This document shows, piece after piece, positions 1 to 11,288 of a stretch of DNA of 64,000 nucleotides (positions within the stretch are counted from its first letter, which is position 1; each line of letters begins with the position of its first letter). Source of the DNA: Eulemur rufifrons. Taxonomy: Eukaryota > Chordata > Mammalia > Primates > Lemuridae. Both the position numbers and the translations under genes were made by a program. The stretch spans positions 68,267,001-68,331,000 of the forward strand of contig NC_090999.1 in assembly GCF_041146395.1 (NCBI RefSeq), written 5' to 3'. The notes under the pieces are model-generated. The model searched no databases, had not been told where the DNA came from, and worked only from the letters and a program-made list of their open reading frames with translations.

Positions 1-479
1 CATTTGTTAGATCTTTCCCATCAATACACATCATGCTGGAACTTCTCTCATCTTAAAAACAGTAACAACGACATTGACAAAGCTCTTCCTGACTTCTTTC
101 TACAACCGCCAATTTTTTCCTTCCCTTTGTAGTAAAACTCCTTGAAAACTTTCTCTGTACTTGCTGCCTTAGTTTCTCTTGATTCATTCTAATCTGTCTT
201 TTTGCTCTTACCACTCCAGTGAAACATCTCTTATCACGGTCACGGATGACTTTTAAACAGTTAAGTCCAATGGACATTCTCAGACCTCATATTACTTGAT
301 CCATCAAAAGCATTTTGTAACTCTGATCTCTCCTTTCTCTTTGATACATTTTTTTTTTCTTTTGCTTGACTTCCTGGACAACTAATTCTCTCGTTTTTTT
401 CCCCCATCCCACTGACTTCTTTTTATTAGTTCTGTTTGCTGTATTTTTCCCTCATTTCTCTGATTTTTAAATGATAGAA
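1..479. other. T-rich sequence, no gene
   Basis: Pyrimidine-rich DNA with no convincing reading frame. It lies directly upstream of recognisable L2 sequence in the same orientation, so it may be an even more decayed part of that element, but I see no L2 motif in it. Confidence 0.4.
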
Positions 480-1250
480 GACCCAGGTTCAAGTCCTTGG
501 ACCTCTTTTAATTTCTCTATACACTCAATTCTTAAGGAGTCTCAAAGATCTCACTGAGTGTCATGATTATATGTTGATAATAATCTAATAACTACCACAT
601 TTATATTTTCAGGATGGTCTTTTCCAAGAACTCCAGATTTATATATTTAATTGGCTACTTGAAATCTCTACATACATGTCTAATAGTTTTCTCAACCTTA
701 TGTTCTAAATGAAGCTCTTTATTTTTTTTCCCCCAAATCTATTACTTTTGTAATCTTTTCCGTCTTACTAAACTGCAACTGCATTCTTCTGGTTGCTGAG
801 GTAAAAAATCTGGGAGTCATCTTTGATTTTTCTCTTTCTTTTATAATCTATATCCAATCTGTCAAGAAATATTACTGGCTGTACCTTCAAATTATAAACA
901 TAATCTGACCACTTTACATAGCTTCTTCCTTCACTTCCTATAGGGCTTTACCCAAATGTCACTTACTCAATGGAAGTCAAGATAGGACACACGGAACCCC
1001 TCACCTCTAACTGTGATGGTCTGTATCTCCCTTTCCTGTTCTAGTAGTTTTCTTTAGCCCTCACTTATATTTATCATACTGTATATTTTACTTATGTATT
1101 TTATATTGTCTGAATCTTCTCCCCCCACACTGAAAAAATAAGTTCCATGAGAGTAAGGATTTTTGTTTTGTTTAGTATTGTATCCCCAATGCTTAAAACA
1201 GTGCCTGCTATGTAGTTGGAATTTAATAAATATTTGCTAAGTGAAACAAT
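480..1250 (+). mobile_element. L2 LINE, 3' portion with decayed reverse transcriptase
   Basis: CR1-like L2 retrotransposon fossil. Near 567-581 the frame reads LYVDN, where the reverse transcriptase catalytic box of L2 would be LYADD. At 801-842 one frame reads VKNLGVIFDFSLSF, matching the NLGVILDSSLS segment downstream of that box. The 3' UTR follows the known L2 order: a CCATGAGAGTAAGGATTTTTG segment, then TATCCCCAATGC, then CAGTGCCTGCTATGTAG, then AATAAATATTTGCTAAGTGAA at about 1245. Stops and frameshifts are throughout, so it cannot encode a protein. Confidence 0.75.
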
Positions 1251-1375
1251 AAAAAATTAGTACTGAGAATTTTAAAAAGTAAGATATTTAGAATTATGTA
1301 TATAATGAGAGCAAATAAACCCTTGGTTATTATCTCCATGGTTCTCCTGTGAGTAAAATTTTAGTTTTATGAAGT

Positions 1376-1600
1376 AGTGGCTGAATAACAGTAACAATAA
1401 ATGAGTGCCTAGTATGTGCAGAAGCCATCCCACATGCTTTATTCACTTCTTATTTAAGAAGTACAACTGTAAGAAGTAGCTATTATTATCTCTGTTTTAA
1501 AGATGAAGCTAAGCAAGTTGTTCAAATCACCTTGCTAGCAAATGATTGGGCTGGGTTTAAAAATTAGTTGCATTGGACTCCAAAGTTCAACATTTTTTTT
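1376..1600 (+). mobile_element. MIR SINE (diverged)
   Basis: The order of blocks fits MIR on this strand: GAGTGCCTAGTATGTGCAG, a run resembling TTATTATCTCTGTTTTAAAGATGA, then a region like the core 'aagttgcccaaggtcac..agctagtaagtg' at 1515-1545. Strongly diverged, as expected for this ancient SINE. Confidence 0.55.
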
Positions 1601-2476
1601 TTTTTGCCATACCACATGGGTTACTTTTTGGATTTTCGTGGGTGTTTTGGTTGATGAAGGTATTAGTGCAAGTAATAAACTAGGCAGAAAAATGGAATGA
1701 TATGCTATTAAGCCTATTGAGTTCATCATTTTCTTTATTACAAAACCTTCAATGTAATGCAATTTTAATACCATCTTTATTTGTGGGGAGATCTGAGTAG
1801 CCAAAATGTAAGGCAAGCATTTTTCTAATTTTAATTGAAAATTAAATGTTGTCCTGTATCAAAAGTTGCATGCATGTAACATTATAAACAGGTGTGCCTG
1901 ACCTCTTTTGGTGTAATATTTGGTTGTTAAAAATAGAATTTTGTTTGGTTTGAATATTTCTCTTGTGTTTAGGAGGCAATAAAAATGCCCTCCTGCAGCT
2001 AATTTAATAACAGCAAATTCTCATGTATGTAATGCAAACATTGGCTGTAAGGCAACTTGCTTCATATTATTTACTTATTTCTGCATTCATTTCATTGATT
2101 GTACTGTAATGGGATGCAGGGCCTCTAACAATGGAAGAGAAAATTGAATAGGTACGTGTGAGAGAACATTCTTGGGCCATTTGTCCCGTATTCTGATCAG
2201 ACATAGTGATTTTTGTTTTGAGCTCTGTAACTCATTCACTTTGGGACTATAATAGATGACATAGATCTCACTGAATTTTCAAGATGAATTTTGGAACAAT
2301 TTTTTTCTTCAACACATTTTTAGTTATGGGATAAAATATGTTGATAAATTAATCTACTTTCATATATAAAACTTCAGTTTCTAGATCAAAGAAAATGTTC
2401 ACTGTAAGTCACACATAGTTGAAAAATTCAATGGTTCAAGAACTGGTTCCTAGCTCCAACTATTACATTTTCTGTC
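1601..2476. other. AT-rich sequence, nothing recognised
   Basis: No repeat family, RNA gene or plausible exon is visible. The short open frames here are of the length expected by chance in AT-rich DNA. Confidence 0.5.
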
Positions 2477-3042
2477 TTTTTTATTTTTTTATTTCAGGAT
2501 ATTATGGGGGTACAAACATTTTGGTTACATGTTATGACTTTACCACTCCCAAACCATGATTTGAGGTGTGCTCTTTCCCCCTACAATGCTCACAACATCC
2601 GTTTGTGAGTTTACCTACCCCCAACCCTCCAACCCCCAAAGAATATTACTACTGTGTGAGCACCTTAGTGATGATCAGTGCCAATTTGATGGCGAATACA
2701 CGTGGTGCCTATTCTTCCATTCTTGTGATACCTCACTTCGGAGGATGGGCTCAAGCTCTATCCAGGAAAACATAAGAGGTGCTAGATCACCATGGTTTTT
2801 TATAATTGAGTAGTATTCCATTGTATACATATATCATATTTTATTAACCCACTCATGGATTGATGGGCACTTGGGTTGTTTCCATATCCTTGCTACAGTG
2901 AATTGTGCTGCCATAAACATTCGAGTGCAGATGTCTTTATTATAGAATGAATTTTGTTCATTTGGGTAGATGCTTAATAGTGTTATTGCTGGATCAAATG
3001 GTATTTCTATTTTTAGCTCTTTGAGGTTACATTTTCTTAATA
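2477..3042 (-). mobile_element. L1 3' end, strepsirrhine subfamily, antisense
   Basis: Left end is poly(T) followed by ATTTCAGGATATTATGGGGG, the reverse complement of the 3' terminus CCCCCATAATATCCTGAAAT shared by L1 copies at about 10.0, 30.2, 32.3 and 53.1 kb. On the minus strand the right part reads as the ORF2 C-terminus, with PFDPAITLLSIYP and later MFMAAQFTVARIWKQPKCPS, about 190 bp before the 3' UTR. Stops interrupt it. A short imperfect duplication (ATTTTCTGT left, ATTTCTGT right) may be the target site. 5'-truncated. Confidence 0.9.
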
Positions 3043-3257
3043 TTTCTGTGCCTTGATTTTTTTTTTTTTTACTATGATAACTGAGCATAATCCTTATTTT
3101 GTTTACTTTATGGACACATTGAAACTTTAATGAGGTAAAATATGAGATATTTTGTTAATTGGAATTCTTATGTAAATGTAAAATGATAGTAGTTTTGCTA
3201 CTATTGTTATGGTTGAAAGGGATTATTAAATGCTATATCAACTTTATATTTTTTCCA

Positions 3258-3560
3258 GGCCAGGCACAATGGCTCACACCTGTAATCTCAACACTTGGGG
3301 AGGCCAAGGCAGGAGAATCACTTGGGACCAGGAGTTTGAGATCAGCCTGGGTAAAATAGGGAGACCCTGTCTCTACAAAAACATTAAAAAATTAACCAGG
3401 CCTGGTGGTGATCCCTGGTAGTCCCAGGTACTTGAGAGGCTGAGGTGGGAGGATCGGTTAAGCCAGGAATTCGAGGCTTCCGTGAGCTATAATCACACCA
3501 CTGCTCTCTAGCTTCGGTAACAGAGTAAGATCCTGTCCACTCCCCCAAAAATTTTTTTTT
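3258..3560 (+). mobile_element. Old Alu (AluJ-like dimer)
   Basis: Begins GGCCAGGCACAATGGCTCAC and has both 7SL-derived arms: left arm to GACCCTGTCTCTACAAAAA, right arm with GAGGCTGAGGTGGGAGGATC and AGATCCTGTC at the end. It lacks the long lemur-type middle linker, so it predates that subfamily. The tail is short and mixed. Confidence 0.9.
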
Positions 3561-4090
3561 AAAATTTAAAAATATTATTTTAAGTTGTGAGAATTCGTAC
3601 ATGTTCTGGATACAGTCCTTTATCAAATTTGTGTTCTGAAAGTGTTTTTCTTCCAGTGTATGGCTTGTCATTTCATTATTAGTGTCTTTTGAAGAAAAAA
3701 GTTTGTAATTTTGTGAAACCAAATTATTCTTTTCTAAGTGGTAGTTTCTTTTTATGGTTGGCTTTTTTTTTGTTTGTTTGTTTCTGTTCCAAGAAATCTT
3801 TGCCTAACCCAAAGTCAAAAAAATTCAACTTTTTTTTCTAGAAGTTTTATAATTTTAGCTCTTGTATTTAGGTCTATGATCTATTTTGAGTTAACTTTTG
3901 TCTAGCGAGGTAAGAGTTGGGGGTTTTGTTTTTATTTCTACAAATGGATATCCAATTGTTATAGTGCCATTTATTGCAAAAGATTATACTTTATAGATTA
4001 AATTAACTTGGGGCTTTTACCAAAAATTAATTGACTGTGTATGTGTGGGTTTATTTTTTGACTCTCTATTCTGTTCCATCAATCTAAAAA
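3561..4090 (-). mobile_element. Old L1 ORF2 fragment, antisense
   Basis: Several landmark blocks of antisense L1 ORF2 occur in the right order: TTCTGGATACAGTCCTTTATC, TTTGAAGAAAAAAGTTTGTAATTTT, AAATCTTTGCCTAACCCAAAG, GTCTATGATCTATTTTGAGTT, GATATCCAATTGTTATAG and the CTATTCTGTTCCATCAATCT block. It belongs to the same orientation group as the L1 pieces at 4.6-5.5 kb and is probably one old element broken by later insertions. Confidence 0.8.
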
Positions 4091-4149
4091 AAACTTTATA
4101 CTTTTTCCAAAAATTAATGGCTTTGAATTATAACATTCACCTTTTTTGG

Positions 4150-4610
4150 TTGTTTTTTAGTTAATGTAGAATTTCCTGGAGTATGATGTATGCCACTGAT
4201 GGACTTCAACTATAGCACTGGTAATGAACAATATCCTAACACTTATTCAGATTGCATTTTCTTTTTCATGTTTATTTTTGTTTGTTACTAAAATAATGTT
4301 AATATTTATATACTTTTTATTTTTTGTGGTTATAAACAAGGCAATAATACGCATTTGAGTGCATGTGTTTTTTCATATTTATATAATGCAATCCAAAATT
4401 TTCTCATTGAAATGGTATTCACTTTACAAAACTCTTGTCCAGAACCTTTCTGAGTTAAAATAGAAGACCCTTTCTATGGACTCTCCAAAATTCTTCACTG
4501 TAATAATTTTAAATCTACAAGAGGATCATCTGAATGTCACATGCTACAATATATGCAAGTCCTGAAACATAATAAATTTATGTGTCAAAAAAGAAAAAGA
4601 AAAAATAATA
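4150..4610 (+). pseudogene. Possible 3'-UTR retrocopy
   Basis: A stretch that is neither L1 nor Alu lies between two antisense L1 pieces. It ends with AATAAA at 4571, and about 11 bases later an A-rich run (4587-4609) resembling a decayed poly(A) tail. This is how an L1-mobilised mRNA 3' end looks. I recognise no parent gene and see no clear target-site duplication. An alternative is unrelated host sequence with a chance A-rich patch. Confidence 0.3.
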
Positions 4611-4818
4611 AGACTTTCTGTTAGTAACTTCTAATTTGACTGTATTGTGGTCAGATTTGTATGACCTGTGTCTTTGGTTTTATGGCCAAGAATACGGTTT
4701 ATCTTAGTTAATGTTCTATTTATACTTGAAAAGAATTTATGTTCTGCTCTTAGGTGGAATGTTCTGTAAATTAGATCAAGTTGGTTGATAGTAGTCAAGT
4801 TTTCTATATCTGTTTGAT
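4611..4818 (-). mobile_element. Old L1 ORF2 fragment, antisense (left of LTR)
   Basis: Matches antisense L1 around ACTGTATTGTGGTCAGA, then TATGGCCAAGAATACGG, AGAATTTATGTTCTGCTC and GTTGGTTGATAGTAGTCAAG. The element resumes at 5214 after an inserted LTR. Confidence 0.8.
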
Positions 4819-5213
4819 TTTGCTAGGGCTTCTGTAACAAAGTACCACAGACAGTATAGTAAACTGATACCAGGGTATAAGGCAGGGCCATTTCCTTTGA
4901 AAGTGCTAGGGAAGGATCTGTTTCAGTCCTTTCTCCTAGGTTTTGATAATTCTTTGGTTTGTGGCAGCATTAACTCCAGTCTTCACATGGTGTTATTCCT
5001 ATGTGGATGCCTCTATGTCCAAATTTTCTGTTTTTTATAATCAAATCAGTCATATTATATTAGGGAAGGGCCTATTCTACTCCAGTATGACCTCAACATA
5101 CCTGGTAACATCTGCAATGACATTATTTTCAAGTGAGGTCACATTCTGAAGTACTGAGGGTTAGGACTTCACCATATTAATTTTGAGGGGACAAAATTCA
5201 ATCCTTAACCATA
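4819..5213 (-). mobile_element. MaLR-type LTR (MLT1-like) inserted in L1
   Basis: Left end TTGCTAGGGCTTCTGTAACAAAGTACCACAGAC and right end CTGAAGTACTGAGGGTTAGGACTTC...GGGACAAAATTCAATCC are the reverse-complement termini of MLT1/MST-like non-autonomous ERVL-MaLR LTRs. It splits an antisense L1. The host bases ATATCT (left) and ATATCC (right) look like the short target duplication. About 395 bp with no internal sequence, so a solo LTR. Confidence 0.75.
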
Positions 5214-5470
5214 TCCTTACTGATTTTTTGTGTACTTTGTGGATTTGTCTACTTCTGTGTCTCCTTTGAGTTCTATCAGGTTTTGTTTCATGTACTTTGA
5301 AGCTCTATTATTGGGTGCATGAACTCTTATAACTATTACGTCTTCTTCATGAATTAACTCCTTTATCATTTGAAATAACCTTCTTTATCCTTGTAATATT
5401 TTTTGTTCTGAAATTGACTTTGTCAAATACTAATGCAGACACTCAAGGTTTCTTTTGGTTTGTGTTAACA
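5214..5470 (-). mobile_element. Old L1 ORF2 fragment, antisense (right of LTR)
   Basis: Continues the L1 interrupted at 4818: TTGAGTTCTATCAGGTTTTG, TTTCATGTACTTTGAAGCTC, GAATTAACTCCTTTATCATTTG, ACCTTCTTTATCC and AATACTAATGCAGACACTC in antisense ORF2 order. Ends near a small TCTA-type microsatellite (5471-5502). Confidence 0.8.
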
Positions 5471-5502
5471 TCTATCTATCTACTTATCTATCAATATCTA
5501 GA
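5471..5502. repeat. (TCTA)n-like microsatellite
   Basis: Imperfect ATCT/TCTA tetranucleotide units, interrupted by single substitutions. Confidence 0.7.
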
Positions 5503-6900
5503 TTTGTGAGGCATGGATTCTTGGAAATATCTTGCCATACAGGGCCTGTAAAGATTTGGTACAAAATGTACATCTCCTTTCTGTGTGGAGAACCTACTAA
5601 CTTTACTTAGGGGCCTCATCTATTATTCTAAGCCAGGCAACATACATGTGATGGACAAAGAAAGGACCGGGAGCCGCATGAAATGTCCCAGACATCTCCC
5701 TGCATCAACTGTTTCTTGATTGTGTGAGCTCTTGAAATTATTAGTGAAGTTTGATAGTGAGCAAGGTCTCTGATTTGTGGGAGTCTGATACTTTTGACAG
5801 TCTAATTCTTTGTGTTGGCTCATACATATAAATACCTTCCAGAAAGATAATTTTAAATTTTCTGTAACATTTTAATTTCATGGTTCCATTTTGCTTGATA
5901 GTAGCTGAGGTAGAAGGCTTGAGGAATGGTAGGGTAATATAAACTTGCCAATTAAAGATTTATTACTTTCTTCAGATTTAAAGCATCTACATAGTTAATC
6001 TAAAGCTGGTAATAGTCATTCCATACAAAGTTCTATAATTCTTATTAAGTCTGTTACTCTTTTCCCCCTTCTACATTCTAACATGGCTTCTGGAGGTAGG
6101 ATGTTTACTTGTTCTCACTGAGACCAGAGAAGGGTGATTTGTCTAAGTCAGAGTCCCCTGGGTTATCTATCTTCCCTAGACACTGACCTAGCACACTGAT
6201 GTGTGCATTTGCTGGCATATATTACTGTGGTTTGGGCTGCTGATATTCATCTTCTGGTCTCTCTGCAAAGCCAATGATTAGGAAAGAGGTTGTTTTCATC
6301 TGCTGATCTGACCTCATCTTGGAACTCGCTGTTCCCGCAGGTTCTTTGAAACTCAGCCATGCCATCCGTCAAGCGTCAAGCCTTGAGTCACTTCACTTCT
6401 CACAATAATGGCTCTATGTCAGGCCCACTGACTTCAACTCTTTGCTACTTTCTTGTCCAGAACATGTGTGAATGCTTGAATATTTTTCTTTATCTATGGA
6501 ACCAAGGAAGTTTCTGGGGGAAGGATGCATTCTCCATACCTCTTTCTGCCCAATGTTCCCCACATAATTTCTATTTTGCTGCAGTGGTTCCAAACAGAAG
6601 ATTTTCTCTTAGAATGTTTAATGGTAAGTGGGACCAAAGCATGTCTAGTTTCAGCAATACTCTGTCTTATGCTTTGATGCCATTGCCTCTTGGTAAATGA
6701 TCTCTGAGGAAGTAACAAGAAGCCAGGAATCCCCTTTTTCTCTACTCTTGTCACCTTTTGCCCCTTTTAGCTTCTCTTTGACCATTTCTTTCCTTGTTTT
6801 GTTGAGTGGGAAATTCTTTATGACATAAACTTTTTATTTTTCATTCCATGAACTTGTCAACCTGTCATCAGCTTCCTGGTGTAAATAAACCTCAAGGCTA
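5503..6900. other. Unique-looking sequence, no gene assigned
   Basis: No transposon family recognised. A short segment 6584-6622 is bounded by a TTTTGCTGCAG acceptor-like and a GTAAGTG donor-like sequence, and an open frame of 113 codons (6359-6700) covers it, but nothing in its translation resembles a known family. Without homology I cannot call an exon. Confidence 0.45.
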
Positions 6901-8411
6901 ATACCTAACGACTGAGTCATGTAGGGGAACATGATTTATGGGGTCATGAACCATATATTCATCTAATATTTCCAAAATTATTGTCCCCATTATGCAAACC
7001 GAACCAACAGCAAATGGAACCTACAGAAAATCAGACAGTATTCTGATTTTGCCGATAATAATTCTAGGGATGTTGGAACTCCAGGGAGTTTCAGGAACAA
7101 GTTACCAACTATTGAAAAATTGCCTAGAAGGAGAGGTCAGAGGACAGTGCAAAGGATAGGGTAGTCAAATGAGATACCAGGGTTCTGCTGACCCCCTTTA
7201 TGCACTGGGTATTTTTTATAGTTTATTTCATTAAGCTTGTAAGTCATATTTTTTTAAAATCTTTTTTTATATTTGAAGAAACAGGGAAGAAAGTTACAGC
7301 TAAATGGGGTGGGGACAGAATGTGGCATACAAGTACCCATTTTGTGAATCCTAAGCCTGTGTTTAATCCACCAAATCATTTTATAGTGCTGGAAAAGGCC
7401 GAAGGCTCAATCTAACAAAGACTACAGGCAGTCTGTAATATACCTCACTTGCACCAATGCAAAGTAATAAGGAAGAGACAGGTTGTTATGCTTTTTGTGA
7501 GTTCTTTTTATTTTTTCCCATTTAAATTATGCCTGTTCATACCTTTTTTTCTGATTAAAATCCTGTCAATGGACACATAGGTAGGGGCACTATTCCTGAG
7601 TGTTGCACATCTCTAGAAAAACAGACAAATCTATAAGTGAGATAAAGTTTAGAATTCATAAAGGAGATAGCTATAAAGATACATTGGTGTTTGAGGGGAA
7701 ACAAAGGGAAACATTTTTAGCAAAAGGAATCTTGGATGCTTGAAAATATAGTACTACAAAAACTTAAATTGAACTCAACAATTCTTGAGACTTTGATCTA
7801 AATCAAAAGGTGTTTGGATAGGTTATAGATTTTTCTTCCGTGGAACTGTTGGAAGCCATAGATGTGAAAAGAATTTCACACAGATATGATTATCACAGCA
7901 TCAATAAACTGTTATCTCTACAGAACAGCAATAGAAAAGTTGGTGTTTTGTGGGACCACATTCCTCAACCTTAGAGATATCAGAGGCTAGTACAAGAAAA
8001 TTGACCCCAAAATATGGGGTATTATAAGTGTTCAATGGTTCTTAAGGAAGTCTCACCAACACAAACTAAATCACTTACATGTGAATAAAATGGTTTTATA
8101 TTGAATGACTAGGAAAAGGGAGTTTTTGCCTTTCCTCTATTTTTAATTTAATAAGACAATATAGCTACATTAACTAAAATGTCACTATCTAAAGCAATAG
8201 GTTCCACATTTTCCAAATTGCACTTATCAATTAAAACATTTTAAATCACATATCTACAAATTGTTATTTTTAGAAAAGTTATACAGAGAATTATTGTATA
8301 TTACAAGAAGTACACACCAATAGAAATATAACCACAAATAAACATAAAATAAACAATATTTAAAAATTAAAAAATTTAAAAGTATAACAAACTTTTTGCT
8401 TTCACTGATCA
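6901..8411. other. AT-rich sequence, nothing recognised
   Basis: No exon, RNA gene or repeat family recognised. The last 250 bases before the L1 are extremely A/T-rich, which suits L1 endonuclease target preference. Confidence 0.5.
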
Positions 8412-9720
8412 CTACCCAAAGTGATCTACAGATTCAATGCAATCCCTATTAAAATACCAACATCATTTTTCACAGATCTAGAAAAAATGATTCTATGTTT
8501 CCTATGGAACCAGAGAAGACCCCGTAGAGCAAAAGCAATCCTAAGCAAAAAGAACAAATTGGGAGGCATCAATTTACCAGACGTCAAGCTCCACTACAAG
8601 GCCACAGTAACTAAAACAACATGGTACTGGCACAAGAACAGAAATATAGACCAATGGAACAGAACTGAGAACCCAGATATAAAACCATCCTGATTTAGCC
8701 ATCTAATCTTTGACAAAGCAGACAAAAACACACTGGGGATAAGAATCCTTATTCAATAAATGGTGCTGGGAAAACTGGATAGTCACAGGTTGAAGAATGA
8801 ATACGATCTGCACCTTTCACCTCTCACAAAAATCAACTCACAGTGGATAACAAACTTAAACCTAAGGTGTGAAACTATAAGAATTCTAGAAGAAAATGTT
8901 GGAAAAACTCTTATAGACATTGGCCTAGGCAAAGAATTTATGAACAAGACCCCAAAGGCAATCACAGCCACAATAAAAATAATGGGATGTGATCAAATTA
9001 AAGAGCTTCTGCACAGTCAAGGAAACTATCATCAGAGCAAACAGACAACCTACAGAGTGGGAGAAAATATTCGCATGTCACACATTCGATAAAGGGCTGA
9101 TAACTAGAATCTATATAGAACTCAGGAAAATCAACAAGAAAAAAATCAAACAACTCTATCAAAAAGTGGCCAAAGGACATGAACAGAAACTTTTTAAAAG
9201 AAGATAGACTAATGCTAACAAACATATGCAAAAATGCTCAACATCTGTAATCATCAGGGAAATGCAAATCAAAACCACAATGAGATATCACTTATCTCCA
9301 GTGAGAATGGCCTTTCTCAAAAAGTCCCAAAGCAATAAATGCTAGCGTGGATGCAGAGAGATAGGAACACTCATACACTGCTGGTGGGACTGCAAACCAG
9401 TACAACTTCTGTGGAAAGCAATATGGATATACCTCAAAGAGATACAAGTAGAACTACTATTTGATCTAGCAATCCCATTACTGGGCATCTACCCAAAAGA
9501 CCAAAAGATATTCCATAAAAAACACATCTACACTAGAATGTTTATAGCAGCATAATTCACAATTGCAAAGATGTGGAAACAACCCAAGTGCCCATCAACA
9601 CATGAGTGGATTAATAAAATGTGGTATATGTATACCATGGAGTTCTACTCAGTCACAAAAAACTATGGTGATCTAGCACCTCTTGCATTATCCTGGATAG
9701 AGCTGGAACCATTCTACTAA
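8412..9720 (+). pseudogene. L1 ORF2 C-terminal remnant
   Basis: The C-terminal part of the L1 ORF2 protein, downstream of the reverse transcriptase. Residues from 8421 read [17 protein letters not shown] then [17 protein letters not shown], then [16 protein letters not shown] and [15 protein letters not shown], all hallmark L1 segments. A TGA stop at 8691-8693, further stops and frame changes near 8760, 9092 and 9205 break it. The later part encodes the cysteine-rich and C-terminal regions only in scraps. Endonuclease and reverse transcriptase are absent, so it is inactive. Confidence 0.92.
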
Positions 9721-9995
9721 GTGAAGTACCCCAAGAATGGAAAAACAAGCACCACATGTACTCACCATCAAATTGGTAATAACTGATCAATACTTAAGTG
9801 CACATATAGTAATAACAATCATGGGGTGTCGGGCAGGTGGGCGGGGGGAAGGGATGGGCATATACATATGTAATAGGTGTGGTGCACACCATCCGGGCAA
9901 TGGCCATGCATGAAGCTCTGACTTGGGTGGGGCAAGGGCACTATATGTAACCTAAACATTTCTACCCCTGTAATATGCTGAAATAATAAAAAAAA
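8412..9995 (+). mobile_element. L1 LINE, 3' 1.6 kb, strepsirrhine subfamily
   Basis: 5'-truncated L1 containing the last third of ORF2, a 3' UTR and an A-rich tail. The 3' UTR (about 9735-9975) has ACATGTACTCACCATCAAATT, a G-rich run near 9838-9855, a GTGCACACCATCCGGG box and the terminus ACCCCTGTAATATGCTGAAAT. The same 3' UTR appears at 2.5, 27.9, 30.1, 32.4 and 53.1 kb and differs from human L1PA, so it marks a lineage active in the ancestors of this species. Target-site duplications are not clear. Confidence 0.95.
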
Positions 9996-10057
9996 AGAAA
10001 ACAAAAAGAAATTTAAGTAACAGAGTTATTCTCTTGCTGGGTGATCTGGAGCATTTA

Positions 10058-10262
10058 ACATATGGTAGAGAGTGCCACATGGCAGGGAATAACAGATAAC
10101 ATCTAGGAGCTGAGAATGATCCCCAGTCAACAGACCCTAGGAAAATAGAGACCTCAGTCCTACAACTACAGGACTGAATTTGCCAATAGCCTTGGAAGAG
10201 TATCTTAGGCCTTAGATGAGATCACGGCTTGGTTGACACTTTGATTTTATCTGTGTGATGAT
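10058..10262 (+). mobile_element. MLT1-type MaLR LTR fragment
   Basis: Contains the MLT1 block series: ATCTAGGAGCTGAGAATGATCCCC, then GACCTCAGTCCTACAACTACAGGACTGAATTTGCC, then AATAGCCTTGGAAGAG, then GATCACGGCTTGGTTGACACTTTGATTTTA. Both LTR ends are missing, and the L2 segment follows closely. Confidence 0.7.
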
Positions 10263-10269
10263 GACTGGT

Positions 10270-10640
10270 GAGTGGTTGTAGCACTGAGTACAGTAAAAAA
10301 TGTTTGGATTTGAGGGTAGAGCTGATAGCACTTGCTGCCTAACCATATGCTAGGTATAATAATAATATAAAACAGTTGAAAGGGAGAAATCAAGCATGGC
10401 TCTCAGGTTTTTGCTTGAGCAACTTAGTGAATGGTGGGCCTTGTAATGAGACGAAAAAGACTCATAAAGGAGCCAGTTTAGGTGGAGGGGCAGAAATCGA
10501 GTTATATTTTGGACATATTAAATTTTAGATGTCTATCTAAATAGAGATATCAAACAGAAGTTGAAGAGTTGAGTTTGCAGCTTAAGCAAACAAGTTAAGT
10601 CTGGAGGTAAAAACTTGAGTATTATTGCCATGAAAATGAA
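10270..10640 (-). mobile_element. L2 LINE fragment, antisense
   Basis: Reverse complement of the L2 stretch encoding the region around the NLGVI motif. It shows GGCTCTCAGGTTTTTGCTTGAGCAACTTAGTG, then ATATTTTGGACATATTAAATTTTAGATG. Compare the sense copies at 480-1250 and 31.7-32.8 kb. Confidence 0.65.
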
Positions 10641-11288
10641 TTTAGAAAAGATGTATAGGCCCAGAATAGCCATTACAATATTGAAGGAGAAGAACGAAGT
10701 TGGAGGACAGGCACTACCCGACTGCAAGACTTACTATAAAGCTGCAATAATCAAGACAGTATGGTATTGGTGAGAAAATACACAAAAAAGATCAATGGAA
10801 CAATAAAGATCCAAGAAATGGACCTATATAAATGTAGTCAACTGATCTATGAAAAAGAGACAAAAACAATTCCTTGGAGAAAAGATTATTTTTTTCATAA
10901 TTGGTGCTGTAACAACTGTACATCCACCTGAGAAAAAATAAATCTACATAGAAACCTTACGTCTTTTACAAAAATTAACTCAATGATAATAAAACACAAA
11001 ACTGTACAACTCCTAGAAGAGATCATTGGAGAAAGTCTAGATGACCTTGGGTTTGACAATGGCTTTTTAGATACAACACTAAAGGCACAATCCGTAAAAG
11101 AAAGAATTGATAAGCTACACTTCATTAAAATTTAAACATTTTTGTGCTACAAAAGACACTGTCAGGACAGTGAAAAGACAAGCTACAGGCTGGGAGAAAA
11201 TATCTGCAAATGACATATCTAATAAAAGACTCTTACCCAAAACACACAAAGAATTCAAAGCTTAACAGTAAGAAGTGAAAAATGGGCT
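10641..11288 (+). mobile_element. Old L1 ORF2 fragment (left of Alu)
   Basis: Sense L1 ORF2, more decayed than the copy at 8.4 kb. Recognisable are CCAGAATAGCC, AAGACTTACTATAAAGCTGC, CAGTATGGTATTGGTGAG, CATTAAAATTTAAAC and CAAGCTACAGGCTGGGAGAAAAT. Interrupted by the Alu at 11289. Confidence 0.85.

Noticed and set aside
8376..10015. Target-site duplication for the 8.4-kb L1 (AAATTTAAAAGTATAACA versus AAATTTAAGTAACA)
   Set aside because: The match needs two gaps and lies in A/T-rich DNA, so it is not reliable.
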